This document shows, piece after piece, positions 1 through 8,618 of a DNA stretch of 27,341 nucleotides. The translations under genes were made by a program, and so were the position numbers. Each line of letters begins with the position of its first letter. The first letter of the stretch is position 1. This stretch comes from an uncultured bacterium. GTDB lineage: Bacteria; Cyanobacteriota; Vampirovibrionia; Gastranaerophilales; Gastranaerophilaceae. The stretch covers positions 1 to 27,341 of the forward strand of contig CALAWF010000241.1 of NCBI GenBank assembly GCA_937894665.1. The letters are read 5' to 3'. The notes beneath the pieces were generated by a model. The model had not been told where the DNA came from and did no database searches. It was given only the letters and a program-made list of their open reading frames with translations.

Positions 1-247
1 TTACGGTATATTCAACTTTTAGTGGATTTTTAATTTTTTGGTGCTTCATACAATATGCCAAAACAGACATTGCCCCAATAGTAGAACCAATTCCTGCTAA
101 AACCTTATCTTTCATTGGAATTTGTTTTTCTTTTACAGATTGGCTCATATCAATATAACCGTAAGAAATATTTTTTCTTGTCGGCATAAAACCCGCCAAA
201 TGGGGATTATTTTGAAAATTTATACTATTTACTGATTGAAGAGCCAT
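1..247 (-). CDS. N-terminal part of an unrecognised small membrane protein (runs off left edge)
   Basis: The frame is open from an ATG at 247 to the window edge, giving 82 codons. The protein begins MALQSVNSINFQNNPHLAGF and has one hydrophobic stretch at about residues 49-67 (VLAGIGSTIGAMSVLAYCM), so it is probably a single-pass membrane protein. An AGG sits about 9 nt upstream of the ATG as a weak ribosome binding site. I do not recognise a family. The short polar N-terminus with an INFQ motif resembles the N-termini of other small proteins in this window (see findings). The C-terminus lies outside, so total length is unknown. Confidence 0.6.
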   Translation of the reverse strand, partial: MALQSVNSINFQNNPHLAGFMPTRKNISYGYIDMSQSVKEKQIPMKDKVLAGIGSTIGAMSVLAYCMKHQKIKNPLKVEYTV

Positions 248-318
248 AATTAAAACCTATTATCAAGTGTATATAATACAACAAAATTTGTTTTTGGCAA
301 TCCTTAGACTTAACAATC

Positions 319-1344
319 TTAATATCTTATAGCAAAAGAAGGTTCATTACCCGTTCTAACTTTTATCGGAATAATTTGCCAAGTTGCACCATTTAAGCAA
401 TCTTCAACCCAAATTTTAGCAATTTCATCCCCTTCATATTCGGCAGTATAATGTCTAACTAACTTGTGATTCTCGTCATAATGAAACTCCTCAACAAGTC
501 TGTCATAAGAATCATACTTAAACTCTACATCAATATAAATTTCAGGATTTTTAGCATTTGAATATTTAAAGTTGTTTTTTGTAAACTGTTCTAAACCAAC
601 AACTCGACCTTTATCATCGTAAAAAGTATGTTTATGTCTTGAAAAATTATACTCTTCAATCTTATTTCCATCGCTATCATATTTAAAATATTTGAAAAGT
701 TTTCCAAGGTAATCTGCCTCATCCTCAACAATATTATCTTTAAATTCTAACTCCTCTGTTGAAACAACCTCATCTGTATCTTTTTTTAATGTTTGACAGG
801 CTTTCAAATTTTCAAATTCAAAATCGCATTTTCGATAAGTATCATCAGAATTTTCTTGTGTTTTAATAGTTTTTATAGGAATTGAATCATAAAACTTGCT
901 ATTTTGCACAAGAATTTCTTGCGTTTTACTTTCTTGCGGATGTTCAATAAAATTAGGTGTAGATTCATTTAAAAATCTTTCATTATAAATATACGTTTCA
1001 ATATTCGGATTTATTTTTGGAATACAAAACTCCGGATTATCTTTTGTATAGCAATTTTCGGGAGTCTGAACAACATCAAATTTATAAACATCAAGACTTG
1101 CAGGCTCATTTTTTGTTAAATAAATATAAGTCTTATTTCCATTGTTTTGAAAATATTCTACTGGCCATTTTTCGGAAAACTCAACACCATCGTTATCTGC
1201 AATTGCACTCAACTGATTTATAACATTCAACTTTTGAATTTTTTCTAAATTTTGAAAACCTTTTATTGTTAAATCACCATCAGCTGCGAAACAACTCAAC
1301 CCCAATGAAGTTATAAATATTGCCAATATTGTCTTTTTAATCAT
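319..1344 (-). CDS. Secreted protein with YD-like repeats, function unknown
   Basis: 341 residues from the ATG at 1344, preferred over the upstream in-frame ATG at 1359 because a GGAG lies at good distance before it and because it begins directly with a signal peptide (MIKKTILAIFITSLGLSCFA, cleavage expected before ADG). The Cys does not sit in a good lipobox, so signal peptidase I processing is likelier than lipoprotein modification. The C-terminal half (about residues 215-325) has repeated aromatic-acidic units such as YDSDGNKIEEY, YDDKGRVVGLEQF and YDSYDRLVEEF, similar in style to RHS/YD or MORN-like strand repeats. The mature protein is presumably periplasmic or surface-exposed. No partner gene is apparent and no function can be assigned. 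Confidence 0.75.
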   Translation of the reverse strand: MIKKTILAIFITSLGLSCFAADGDLTIKGFQNLEKIQKLNVINQLSAIADNDGVEFSEKWPVEYFQNNGNKTYIYLTKNEPASLDVYKFDVVQTPENCYTKDNPEFCIPKINPNIETYIYNERFLNESTPNFIEHPQESKTQEILVQNSKFYDSIPIKTIKTQENSDDTYRKCDFEFENLKACQTLKKDTDEVVSTEELEFKDNIVEDEADYLGKLFKYFKYDSDGNKIEEYNFSRHKHTFYDDKGRVVGLEQFTKNNFKYSNAKNPEIYIDVEFKYDSYDRLVEEFHYDENHKLVRHYTAEYEGDEIAKIWVEDCLNGATWQIIPIKVRTGNEPSFAIRY

Positions 1345-1410
1345 AATATCTCCACTCATACTTCCAAGAAAAGTCTAACATCCTATAAATTAGTTTACAT
1401 CAACTGATGA

Positions 1411-1846
1411 TACGATAATATTTACAATTCGAAATATATGGTAAATCAAAACCCTGATATCGTTTCAAAAGTTTTACAAATAAAAATTTCATTAAAACAA
1501 AGATAATAATATTCCACAAAATATACTAAATGATTTTATTAAATTCCAACAACAAAAATTTCAAATATTTTTGATGCGGGAATACTCACTGGATTATTCA
1601 TGTTTACTAAGATCACAAGCTATAAATAAAATTAAACAATATGCAAATAACCCAGATTATATATTGAATTACGGAATTTCAAAACCATCAAGCCAAACAG
1701 GACATGCTCTAGAAATAAAATCATATAATCAAGATACAAATACCGTCAAATTTATTAATCCGAAATGTGCTGCATATGAACAAGAACAAAACATTGATGA
1801 GTTAACAAAAGAATTAATATCCTTATATATTACACCTGTTAAATAG
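1411..1846 (+). pseudogene. Decayed C-terminal fragment of a papain-like (calpain/C39-type) cysteine peptidase domain
   Basis: The intact piece ends at 1846; the frame is open back to 1496 without a start codon that has a ribosome binding site (only TTG/ATG at 1571/1574). It contains GHALEIKSYNQDTNTVKF followed by INPK. A Gly-His before a strand and an Asn-Pro about 20 residues later resemble the catalytic His and Asn region of calpain-like and related papain-fold peptidases. Upstream, another frame (1411-1506) reads YDNIYNSKYMVNQNPDIVSK and on into coding-like sequence, then stops. Joining the two frames near 1490-1500 gives a continuous protein, suggesting a frameshift. No catalytic Cys motif such as GDCW is seen upstream. 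I read it as a truncated, frameshifted remnant; a small functional ORF is less likely. Confidence 0.5.
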
Positions 1847-1893
1847 ATAAAATGTTTATGCTAGAATTCTATTGCAACTAGAGTTGGGATATC

Positions 1894-3162
1894 ATGAAAA
1901 AGACAATTATTACATTTATTCTATTTATTATGGTTTGTTTACCGGCGTATAGCGATGTTCAGCATATTTCGCTAGATCAAGCGGTATCTTTAGCGTTAGA
2001 AAATAATTTAGACCTAAAATCTAAACGAAAACAAGCCGAAGAACTTGAACAGGATATAAAAATTGCAAACGCATTAAAAAATCCTCAATTCCAATCAAAC
2101 TTTCTCATTGGAAGAGTAACAAGAGGAAACTCCAGCCAATTCGGAATGAATGTTCCTGTTGAAATAGGAAAAAGAGGAATCCGAAAAAAAATTGCCCAAA
2201 CAAATTTAGATATTATTCAAAAAGAAATCCATGCACAAGAACTCGATTTAAAAATTGAGGTTATGCGAAATTATTTTGCAGTAATTTATGCAAAGTCTAT
2301 TGTTAAAATCTTGCAAGATAGAGAAAAACTTTTCAAAAATATGAAAGTTATTTCTGAACAACGTCCGCAAAATTCACCAAACTACAAACTGGATGTTCTT
2401 CAATCTCAAATTAAATACCAAAAGCAAGTTGTATTCTTAAACAGAGCAAAAGCCAATCTTTTAGTTGCACAATTTGAATTAAATAATTCTTTAAATATTA
2501 AAGATTCAAAAACGATGTATGATACCGTTGAATCATCTTTATTTGCAAACAATCTATCAATTTTAGACTTAAACTTGCTTCCTTATCAAGAAATTGAAGA
2601 TACGGCGATGAAATATAGTTACTCACTTTCAATCGCACAAGATAATATTCAACGTAGCGAACAAAAAATTACAGAGGCTAAACATAAACGTATTCCAGAT
2701 ATAGCAGTTAGTGGAGGTTATGCATACCAAACAGCACATCAAACAGGAGGAGATGCACTCCCTGGAGCTTATGTTGGTGTAAGTGCAGATATTCCTTTAT
2801 TCTATTTTTACAATCCTGAAATCAAAAAAGCCCAAATAACCCTTGAAAGAAGCAATATTGATAAGGATTCTTTTGAAAACCACCTAAAATATGCACTAAA
2901 AGAAGATTATAACAAATTCAAATATTCAAAAGAGAACATGACTTACTATAGCTCAATTTTAAAAGAATCTCAAACAATCTTAGATGAACATGCCAAAAGA
3001 TATGAAAAAGGACAATCAACATTATTAAACTTGTTGCAGGTTGAAACAATGCACCAAGAAACATTGAGAGATTATATTGATGCAGTACAAAGATACTATG
3101 GAGCATACCTGGACCTAATGCACAATGTCGGTCATGAAGTTTTGTTGCGAACAGATTTATAA
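1894..3162 (+). CDS. TolC-family outer-membrane efflux channel protein
   Basis: 422 residues. A signal peptide (about residues 1-20, MKKTIITFILFIMVCLPAYS) precedes the family's opening motif, here ISLDQAVSLALENNLDLKSK. The rest alternates long helices and strands in the internally duplicated pattern of outer membrane efflux proteins, with a second-repeat motif near KRIPDIAVSGGYAYQ and the typical ending ERSNIDKDSFENHLKYALKE, then RYEKGQSTLLNLLQVE. TolC-type trimers form the outer-membrane duct of tripartite export pumps or type I secretion. The style is closer to metal or cation efflux (CzcC/CusC-like) channels than to E. coli TolC, but substrate cannot be inferred. No membrane-fusion protein or inner-membrane pump lies alongside, so its partners are elsewhere. 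A GGGAT precedes the ATG by about 5 nt. Confidence 0.9.
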   Translation: MKKTIITFILFIMVCLPAYSDVQHISLDQAVSLALENNLDLKSKRKQAEELEQDIKIANALKNPQFQSNFLIGRVTRGNSSQFGMNVPVEIGKRGIRKKIAQTNLDIIQKEIHAQELDLKIEVMRNYFAVIYAKSIVKILQDREKLFKNMKVISEQRPQNSPNYKLDVLQSQIKYQKQVVFLNRAKANLLVAQFELNNSLNIKDSKTMYDTVESSLFANNLSILDLNLLPYQEIEDTAMKYSYSLSIAQDNIQRSEQKITEAKHKRIPDIAVSGGYAYQTAHQTGGDALPGAYVGVSADIPLFYFYNPEIKKAQITLERSNIDKDSFENHLKYALKEDYNKFKYSKENMTYYSSILKESQTILDEHAKRYEKGQSTLLNLLQVETMHQETLRDYIDAVQRYYGAYLDLMHNVGHEVLLRTDL

Positions 3163-3185
3163 AAAATTGCAATAATTAAAATAAA

Positions 3186-3218
3186 AAACAGGTGTTTAGA
3201 AAATCTAAACACCTGTTT
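3186..3218. terminator. Bidirectional hairpin terminator between the TolC-family gene and ileS
   Basis: A perfect 15-bp stem (3186-3200 with 3204-3218) closes a 3-nt AAA loop. The + strand continues with TTTCTATT, and the - strand leaves the hairpin into a run of six T. It sits between two convergent genes and can end both transcripts, best on the - strand (ileS). Confidence 0.9.
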
Positions 3219-3240
3219 CTATTAGAATATATTTTAGAAC

Positions 3241-6054
3241 TTACGCAATTGCATCTGCACAATCTGGACAAATACCATCTTCGTTCAATTCACGATATTT
3301 CCAACATCTTGTACATTTTTCACCATGAGCTTTTGTTACCCAAACAGTATAACCTTCTTCTGAATATTCATTCAATACATCTGATGGTTTTTCATCTGAA
3401 AGGCTTGCTTGAGAAACAATATAAATATCAGCCAAGTCTTTTTCATTTGCTTTTAATACTGTATCATCATCAGCTTTTACAGTTACAGCAACTTCTAAAG
3501 AACTTCCGACTTTTTTATCAGCTCTCAATGGTTCAATTGCACGAGAAACAACTTCACGAGATTTCAAAATCTTTGTGAAATCTGCTTCTAATTCCGGATT
3601 GTTCCATTTTTCATTCACAACCGGCCAATCTGATAGCAATATACTTATCAATCCGCCACGTTGAACTTCTGGAACATTTTGCCAAATATCTTCTGCTTGG
3701 TGCGGCATTACAGGAGCCAAAATCTTAACTAATGCCATCAAGTTTTCAAATAAGACAGTTTGACAAGCTCTACGAGAAAGTGATTTTTTACCTGCGGTAT
3801 ATAATCTGTCTTTCACAATATCCAAATAGAATGAACTCAAGTCAACCGCTGCAAAGTTTTGCAATGATTGGAAGTATTTGTAAAATTCATAATTTTCAAA
3901 TGCTTCTGTTACTTCTGCAATCAATTTGTTCAATTTGTGAAGAGCAAATTTGTCGATATTTTTAAGTTCATCATACTCAACATAATCAGCTTTAGGGTCA
4001 AAATCAAACAAGTTACCGATTAAAAATCTCGCGGTATTTCTTGTCTTTTTAAAGATTTCAACCAACTGACCAACAATATTATTACCAATTTTAATATCGT
4101 TTCTATAATCAACTGATGCTGCCCACAATCTCAAAATATCTGCACCATAGTTTTTGATAATATCATCAGGTCTAATGTAATTACCCAAAGATTTTGACAT
4201 CTTACGTCCGTCTTCGCCAAATACAAATCCGTGAGTCAGAACTTGTTTATAAGGTGTTTTTCCTTGAGTTGCGATTGAAGTCAACAATGAAGATTGGAAC
4301 CAACCTCTATGTTGGTCTGAACCTTCCAAATACATATCTACAGGTGTATGACCCAATTCTCCGCTTCTTTTTTCAACAACTGCTCTCCAAGAAACACCTG
4401 AATCAAACCAAACATCCATAATGTCTTTTTCTTTTTTGAAGTGTTTCTTACCACATTTAGGACATACATAACCTTCAGGCAACAATTCTTCTGCAGAGTA
4501 TTTTACCCACGCATCTGAACTTTCTTTTTCAAATATTTTAGCAACATTTTCAATTGTTGTATCGTCGCAAATAACTTCGCCACAATCTTCACAATAGAAT
4601 ATTGGAATTGGAACACCCCAAGCTCTTTGTCTTGAAATACACCAATCTGTACGACTTTCAACCATGTTACCAATTCTATTTTCACCACTTGCAGGAATCC
4701 ATTTTACACCATGAATTGCTTCAAGTGCCTTATCTCTGAATTTGTCAACTTTAACAAACCATTGTGGAGTTGCTCTATAAATTACAGGCTTTTTACATCT
4801 CCAACAATGTGGATAACTGTGTTGAATATCTTGTTGTTGTAACAAAGCTCCACAGTTTTGAAGCATTTCAATAACCATTGAATTTCCTTTGTAATAAGGA
4901 ACTCCAACAAGTTCTGAAATTCCGACAGAGTCTGTCCAAACACCACGACCGTCAAGTGGAGAGAACACATCAATATTATATTTACAACCAACCTCATAAT
5001 CTTCTAAACCATGACCAGGGGCAGTATGAACGGAACCTGTACCGGCATCTAGTGTTACGTGTTCGCCTAATATAATTGGAGATTTTCTATCTACTAACGG
5101 GTGTTTTGTCGTCAACAATTCTAAATCTTGACCGACACAACTTCCAAGAACTTTAATATCAGCTTCATCCCATTCAACATCTTTCAAGAATGATGCTAAC
5201 AATTCTTGAGCAACAACATATACGTCATTTTTATATTCAAAGAATGTATATTCAAATCTTGGGTGCATTGAAATTGCCATATTTGAAGGAATTGTCCAAG
5301 GAGTTGTTGTCCAAATAATTGCATACACATCCTTGTTGCCATTAGCATTATTCAAAATACCTGAGATTTTTTTAACTGATTCATCATCAAACTTAAATCT
5401 TACATAAATAGAAGTAGAAGTATGATCAGCATATTCAACTTCTGCTTCTGCTAAAGCTGTTTCGCAAGCTGCACACCAATAAACCGGCTTCAAACCTTTT
5501 TCAATATAACCCTTTTTGTACATTTCGCCGAAAACTCGAACTTGTTCAGCTTCATATTCAGGATTAATTGTCAAATAAGGATTTTCCCAATTTCCCAAAA
5601 CGCCTAAACGTTTAAATTCGCTTTCTTGACCTTTTAAGTTTTTGTGAGCAAATTCACGGCATTTTGCACGAAGTTCAACTTCTGAAATTGCATGGCGTCC
5701 ACCTTTAATATTTTTAACTACAGCATTTTCAATCGGTAAACCATGCCCGTCATATCCGGGAACATAAGGAGCATAGAATCCTCTTTGAGATTTATATTTG
5801 ATTAAAATATCTTTCAAAATTTTATTCATCGCGGTACCAACGTGAATTTTTTCTGAACTCAAGTATGGAGGTCCATCATGCAAAACAAAAGAATTTGTCT
5901 TATCACGTTCGCCAATCATCTTTTCATAGATATTGTTTTCTTCCCAAAATTTTTGGATTTCTAACTCTCTAACAGTAGCATTTGCTCTCATCGCTAATGT
6001 TGTTTGAGGCAAATTTAGAGTATTTTTGTACTCTTTCTTTGTACTTTCTGCCAT
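3241..6054 (-). CDS. ileS: Isoleucyl-tRNA synthetase
   Basis: 937 residues, normal for a bacterial class Ia enzyme that charges tRNA-Ile in the cytoplasm. Visible in order: the N-terminal nucleotide-binding region (about residues 57-80), the CP1 editing domain with TTPWTIPSNMA and the VHTAPGHG segment, several Cys pairs (YWCAACE, HCWRCKK, CEDCG, CPKCG), the KMSKS loop (GRKMSKSLGNYIRPDDI), the anticodon-binding domain, and a C-terminal zinc finger (CTRCWKYRELNEDGICPDC). The class I signature reads KIHVGTAMNK, so the last His of HIGH is Thr. The ribosome binding site GAGGG overlaps the 3' end of the upstream symporter gene, one base separates the genes, and they must be cotranscribed. The stop lies just before the shared terminator. 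Confidence 0.98.
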   Translation of the reverse strand: MAESTKKEYKNTLNLPQTTLAMRANATVRELEIQKFWEENNIYEKMIGERDKTNSFVLHDGPPYLSSEKIHVGTAMNKILKDILIKYKSQRGFYAPYVPGYDGHGLPIENAVVKNIKGGRHAISEVELRAKCREFAHKNLKGQESEFKRLGVLGNWENPYLTINPEYEAEQVRVFGEMYKKGYIEKGLKPVYWCAACETALAEAEVEYADHTSTSIYVRFKFDDESVKKISGILNNANGNKDVYAIIWTTTPWTIPSNMAISMHPRFEYTFFEYKNDVYVVAQELLASFLKDVEWDEADIKVLGSCVGQDLELLTTKHPLVDRKSPIILGEHVTLDAGTGSVHTAPGHGLEDYEVGCKYNIDVFSPLDGRGVWTDSVGISELVGVPYYKGNSMVIEMLQNCGALLQQQDIQHSYPHCWRCKKPVIYRATPQWFVKVDKFRDKALEAIHGVKWIPASGENRIGNMVESRTDWCISRQRAWGVPIPIFYCEDCGEVICDDTTIENVAKIFEKESSDAWVKYSAEELLPEGYVCPKCGKKHFKKEKDIMDVWFDSGVSWRAVVEKRSGELGHTPVDMYLEGSDQHRGWFQSSLLTSIATQGKTPYKQVLTHGFVFGEDGRKMSKSLGNYIRPDDIIKNYGADILRLWAASVDYRNDIKIGNNIVGQLVEIFKKTRNTARFLIGNLFDFDPKADYVEYDELKNIDKFALHKLNKLIAEVTEAFENYEFYKYFQSLQNFAAVDLSSFYLDIVKDRLYTAGKKSLSRRACQTVLFENLMALVKILAPVMPHQAEDIWQNVPEVQRGGLISILLSDWPVVNEKWNNPELEADFTKILKSREVVSRAIEPLRADKKVGSSLEVAVTVKADDDTVLKANEKDLADIYIVSQASLSDEKPSDVLNEYSEEGYTVWVTKAHGEKCTRCWKYRELNEDGICPDCADAIA

Positions 6055-6055
6055 A

Positions 6056-7366
6056 TTATTTTCCCTCTATTTTATTAGTTACTTGTTCACAAATCATTTC
6101 TAATTCTTTATCTTCTTTATCACAATCGGCAATGAATCTTTTCATCTTGTTGTAATCAAAAGCATTTTCCCATCTTGCAATAACAACTGTTGCAACACAG
6201 TTACCAACCAAGTTAACAGTTGTTCTACCCATATCAAGGATTTGGTCAATACCAAGCAAAATTGCAACCCCAATTAATGGAATATTGAAACTTGCTAACG
6301 TACCAGCCAAAACAACCAATGCAACCCTTGGAACTCCGGCAACACCTTTACTTGTAAGCATCAAAGCTAACATCATCAAAATTTGCTGATTTAGGCCTAA
6401 GTTAATACCGCAAATTTGAGATGAAAATATTACAGCCATTGCAAGATATAATGTACTTCCATCCAAATTAAAAGTATAACCGGTAGGCATAACAAAACTT
6501 ACGATATTTTGAGGAACACCAAATCTTTCCATAATCTCAAGAGCTTTCGGGAAAGCTGCTTCTGAACTTGCAGTAGTAAATGCCAAAATTGCAGGTTCTT
6601 GAATTGCTTTTAATAAATTACGCAATGAAATTCTTGCATATTTACAAGCAATAAATAAAACCAAAATAACAAATACTGCAAGAGCAGTGTATAAAGAAAA
6701 TATTATTTTTGCATAATTTTTAAGAATTGCCAAACCATTCATCCCAACAGTAGAAGCAATTGCACCAAAGATACCCAAAGGAGCAAAATACATTACATAC
6801 TCGGTAAACTTAAACATAATCTGAGCAACCGAATGTAATACATCCATAACCGGTTTTGCTTTCTTGCCAACTGTACAACAAGCAACAGCCATAAAGATTG
6901 AAAATACAACGATTTGAAGTAAATTACCTTCTGCCATGGATTGAACAATACTTGTTGGGAATATATTCATAACCATTTCAGAAATAGATGTATGCGGAGT
7001 AGTTACCGCCATCAAACCAGCTTCTTTTAACAATTCCGGATTTGCTACAGTTCCGGAAATAAAGCCTTTTCCAGGGTTAAAAATATTACCCATCGTCAAA
7101 CCGATAATCAAAGCTAATGTAGTAACAACCTCAAAATAAATAATCGTTTTAACACCGATTTTCCCGAGTTGTTTTACATCTCCATGACCGGCAATCCCTG
7201 TAACAAGAGTTGCGAATAACAAAGGTGCAATAATCATCTTGACCATACGTAAGAAGATTACAGCAAATGTACGCATCTTTACCGCAATGTGGGGGCAAAA
7301 ATGACCAAATAAAACACCTAATATAAGTGCTAAAAATATCAATACTGTAAGTCGTGAATGTTTCAA
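6056..7366 (-). CDS. Dicarboxylate/amino acid:cation symporter (DAACS family, GltP/DctA-like)
   Basis: 436 residues from a TTG at 7366. I chose it because GAGAGG lies 6 nt upstream and because the longer frame (TTG at 7405) overlaps a promoter -10 box and has no ribosome binding site. Family hallmarks of this inner-membrane elevator transporter are present: the serine-rich TASSEAAFPKALE, the PTGYTFNLDGSTLYLA helix, TSKGVAGVPR, and the substrate helix GIDQILDMGRTTVNLVGN. By alignment with archaeal GltPh, the Asp and Arg of DMGRT would bind the amino group and side-chain carboxylate, suggesting aspartate or glutamate. The last residue of the sodium-site motif is Asn rather than Asp, as I recall in E. 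coli DctA, which suggests proton coupling (inference). First gene of an operon with ileS. Confidence 0.93.
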   Translation of the reverse strand: MKHSRLTVLIFLALILGVLFGHFCPHIAVKMRTFAVIFLRMVKMIIAPLLFATLVTGIAGHGDVKQLGKIGVKTIIYFEVVTTLALIIGLTMGNIFNPGKGFISGTVANPELLKEAGLMAVTTPHTSISEMVMNIFPTSIVQSMAEGNLLQIVVFSIFMAVACCTVGKKAKPVMDVLHSVAQIMFKFTEYVMYFAPLGIFGAIASTVGMNGLAILKNYAKIIFSLYTALAVFVILVLFIACKYARISLRNLLKAIQEPAILAFTTASSEAAFPKALEIMERFGVPQNIVSFVMPTGYTFNLDGSTLYLAMAVIFSSQICGINLGLNQQILMMLALMLTSKGVAGVPRVALVVLAGTLASFNIPLIGVAILLGIDQILDMGRTTVNLVGNCVATVVIARWENAFDYNKMKRFIADCDKEDKELEMICEQVTNKIEGK

Positions 7367-7407
7367 TTCTAACCTCTCAAAAGGATTATAAAACAAACAT
7401 GCCAAAC

Positions 7408-7435
7408 ATTATACACACGGGTAATATTTTGTAAA
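7408..7435 (-). promoter_or_regulatory. Promoter of the symporter-ileS operon
   Basis: Reading the - strand, TTTACA (7435-7430), a 16-nt spacer and a perfect TATAAT (7413-7408). Transcription would start near 7401, leaving a leader of about 35 nt that carries the GAGAGG ribosome binding site at 7378-7373. It lies just after the XRE gene stop. Confidence 0.75.
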
Positions 7436-7457
7436 ATTTCTTATATAAAATAATAAA

Positions 7458-7733
7458 CTACTTATCAGAAAGAGAAAAATCATCCCCAAGTTCTGACTCT
7501 AAACGCTTTATTATATCTGACAAAGGAATACCAAGAGCTTCTGAAATCCGCCATAGCATAACAATTTTAGGTTCAATCTGCCCGTTTTCAATTCTGCTAA
7601 CATTCCCTGGGGTCAATTCGTATTCATAAGAAAAAGTATTCAAACTCTTGTTCAAATTTTTCACTCGATAATCTTTTATTATCTGCCCAAGAGTTTTAAT
7701 TATTTGTAAACTTTTCTCATTCTTGTATTGCAT
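7458..7733 (-). CDS. XRE-family helix-turn-helix regulator
   Basis: 91 residues from the ATG at 7733 (MQYKNEKSLQ); the frame also has an ATG at 7778 that would add 15 residues unlike the family. The body is a lambda-Cro/phage-repressor HTH: GQIIKDYRVKNLNKSLNTFS, then a recognition region TPGNVSRIENGQ and the closing helices LWRISEALGIPLSDIIKRLE. It presumably binds DNA as a dimer. Neither start has a good ribosome binding site. Both candidate starts lie inside copies of a 13-bp direct repeat, which makes autoregulation likely. The gene is divergent from the prepilin gene at 7801, so one regulator could control both. The precise start is uncertain. Confidence 0.85.
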   Translation of the reverse strand: MQYKNEKSLQIIKTLGQIIKDYRVKNLNKSLNTFSYEYELTPGNVSRIENGQIEPKIVMLWRISEALGIPLSDIIKRLESELGDDFSLSDK

Positions 7734-7778
7734 ACATGCAATTCTATAGTGTATTATTGGATTAAGTATTGCATACAT
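7725..7778. promoter_or_regulatory. Candidate operator: 13-bp direct repeats and a palindrome between XRE and prepilin genes
   Basis: GTATTGCATACAT occurs exactly at 7725-7737 and again at 7766-7778, 41 bp apart start to start (about four helical turns). The first copy extends into a perfect palindrome TTGCATACATGCAA at 7728-7741. Its position over the XRE start region and upstream of the divergent prepilin gene fits an autoregulatory operator. Binding is inference. Confidence 0.5.
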
Positions 7779-7800
7779 AAAATAGCATAGGAGGAGAGAA

Positions 7801-8484
7801 TTGAAGAGTCGGAAATATTTTGGGTTTACACTTGCAGAAGTCTTGATAACTCTTGGGATAATTGGAGTTGTAGCAGCTATGACAATACCGACATTATTAC
7901 ATAGACTTCAAGCAATAAAATTACATTCGCAGTTTCTCAAATCATATTCCACACTCAAACAAATCAGCAAACTCATGCAAGCCGAGGGATTAACAGGCGA
8001 TGCAAATGATTATCCTCCACACGCTACAAATAATTTTATTAATACAATTCGTCCCTATTTTACAAATGGAACATCGTGTGGTAATGCAGGGATTGCCTGC
8101 TTTGGGAAATACATTAATGGTGATTATACAACGATGACAAAAGGGAAAATTGGAGCAATATACTCTCGTATGGTAGAAGGTTCAATATTACTACCCAATG
8201 GAACAATATTTTTTATAAGAAATCAATTTCCTATAGGCACAAGAATATGGGTGAGTGTTGATATAAATGGATATAACTCTCCTCCCAATAGAGCAGGGTA
8301 TGACTTATTTTTCTTTCAATTGATGGATGATGCTGAATTTATACCACTAGGAGCAGAAGGCACAGAATACACAGATTCAACTAAGTATTGTAATCAAAAT
8401 AAATATGACCCATTGAATGGCTTAACTTGTGCAAATGAAGCAGCTAAAAACCCGGATTATTTTAAGAATTTAACTTGGAAATAG
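7801..8484 (+). CDS. Type IV pilin-like / pseudopilin protein with prepilin leader
   Basis: 227 residues from a TTG start preceded by a strong AGGAGGAGAG ribosome binding site (7789-7798). The leader MKSRKYFG is cut before Phe, giving FTLAEVLITLGIIGVVAAMT with the conserved Glu at +5: the class III signal recognised by prepilin peptidase PilD. The hydrophobic N-terminal helix anchors the subunit in the inner membrane and packs it into a pilus or pseudopilus. The C-terminal domain (about residues 45-227) has Cys residues near CGNAGIACFG and TKYCNQNKYDPLNGLTCANE that may form disulfides. No assembly ATPase or secretin is nearby, so this is an orphan minor pilin or pseudopilin. It may be controlled by the divergent XRE protein. 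Confidence 0.88.
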   Translation: MKSRKYFGFTLAEVLITLGIIGVVAAMTIPTLLHRLQAIKLHSQFLKSYSTLKQISKLMQAEGLTGDANDYPPHATNNFINTIRPYFTNGTSCGNAGIACFGKYINGDYTTMTKGKIGAIYSRMVEGSILLPNGTIFFIRNQFPIGTRIWVSVDINGYNSPPNRAGYDLFFFQLMDDAEFIPLGAEGTEYTDSTKYCNQNKYDPLNGLTCANEAAKNPDYFKNLTWK

Positions 8485-8545
8485 ACAAGATTTAATCCTT
8501 ATATTTGCATAAACAACAATATTCAAGAAAATTATACATTATTGC

Positions 8546-8573
8546 TTGAAAAAAACTTTTTACAACATATAAT
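8546..8573 (+). promoter_or_regulatory. Promoter of the alcohol dehydrogenase gene
   Basis: TTGAAA (8546-8551), 16-nt spacer, perfect TATAAT (8568-8573). The start would be near 8580, giving a leader of about 40 nt before the ATG at 8619. Confidence 0.75.
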
Positions 8574-8618
8574 TTTCGTGTGAAAAGATGGTTTTAGTAG
8601 ATGAAAGGAGAGTTTATT

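Noticed and set aside
4194..5075. Open frames overlapping ileS on both strands.
   Set aside because: They are inside a fully intact synthetase gene and show no start signals.
7367..7405. Extending the symporter gene to the TTG at 7405.
   Set aside because: That start lies at or upstream of the predicted transcription start, next to the TATAAT box, and has no ribosome binding site, whereas the TTG at 7366 has GAGAGG 6 nt upstream.
6055..7435. A T-box or other tRNA-sensing leader before the symporter-ileS operon.
   Set aside because: The predicted leader is only about 35 nt and holds no T-box sequence; the promoter and ribosome binding site fill it.
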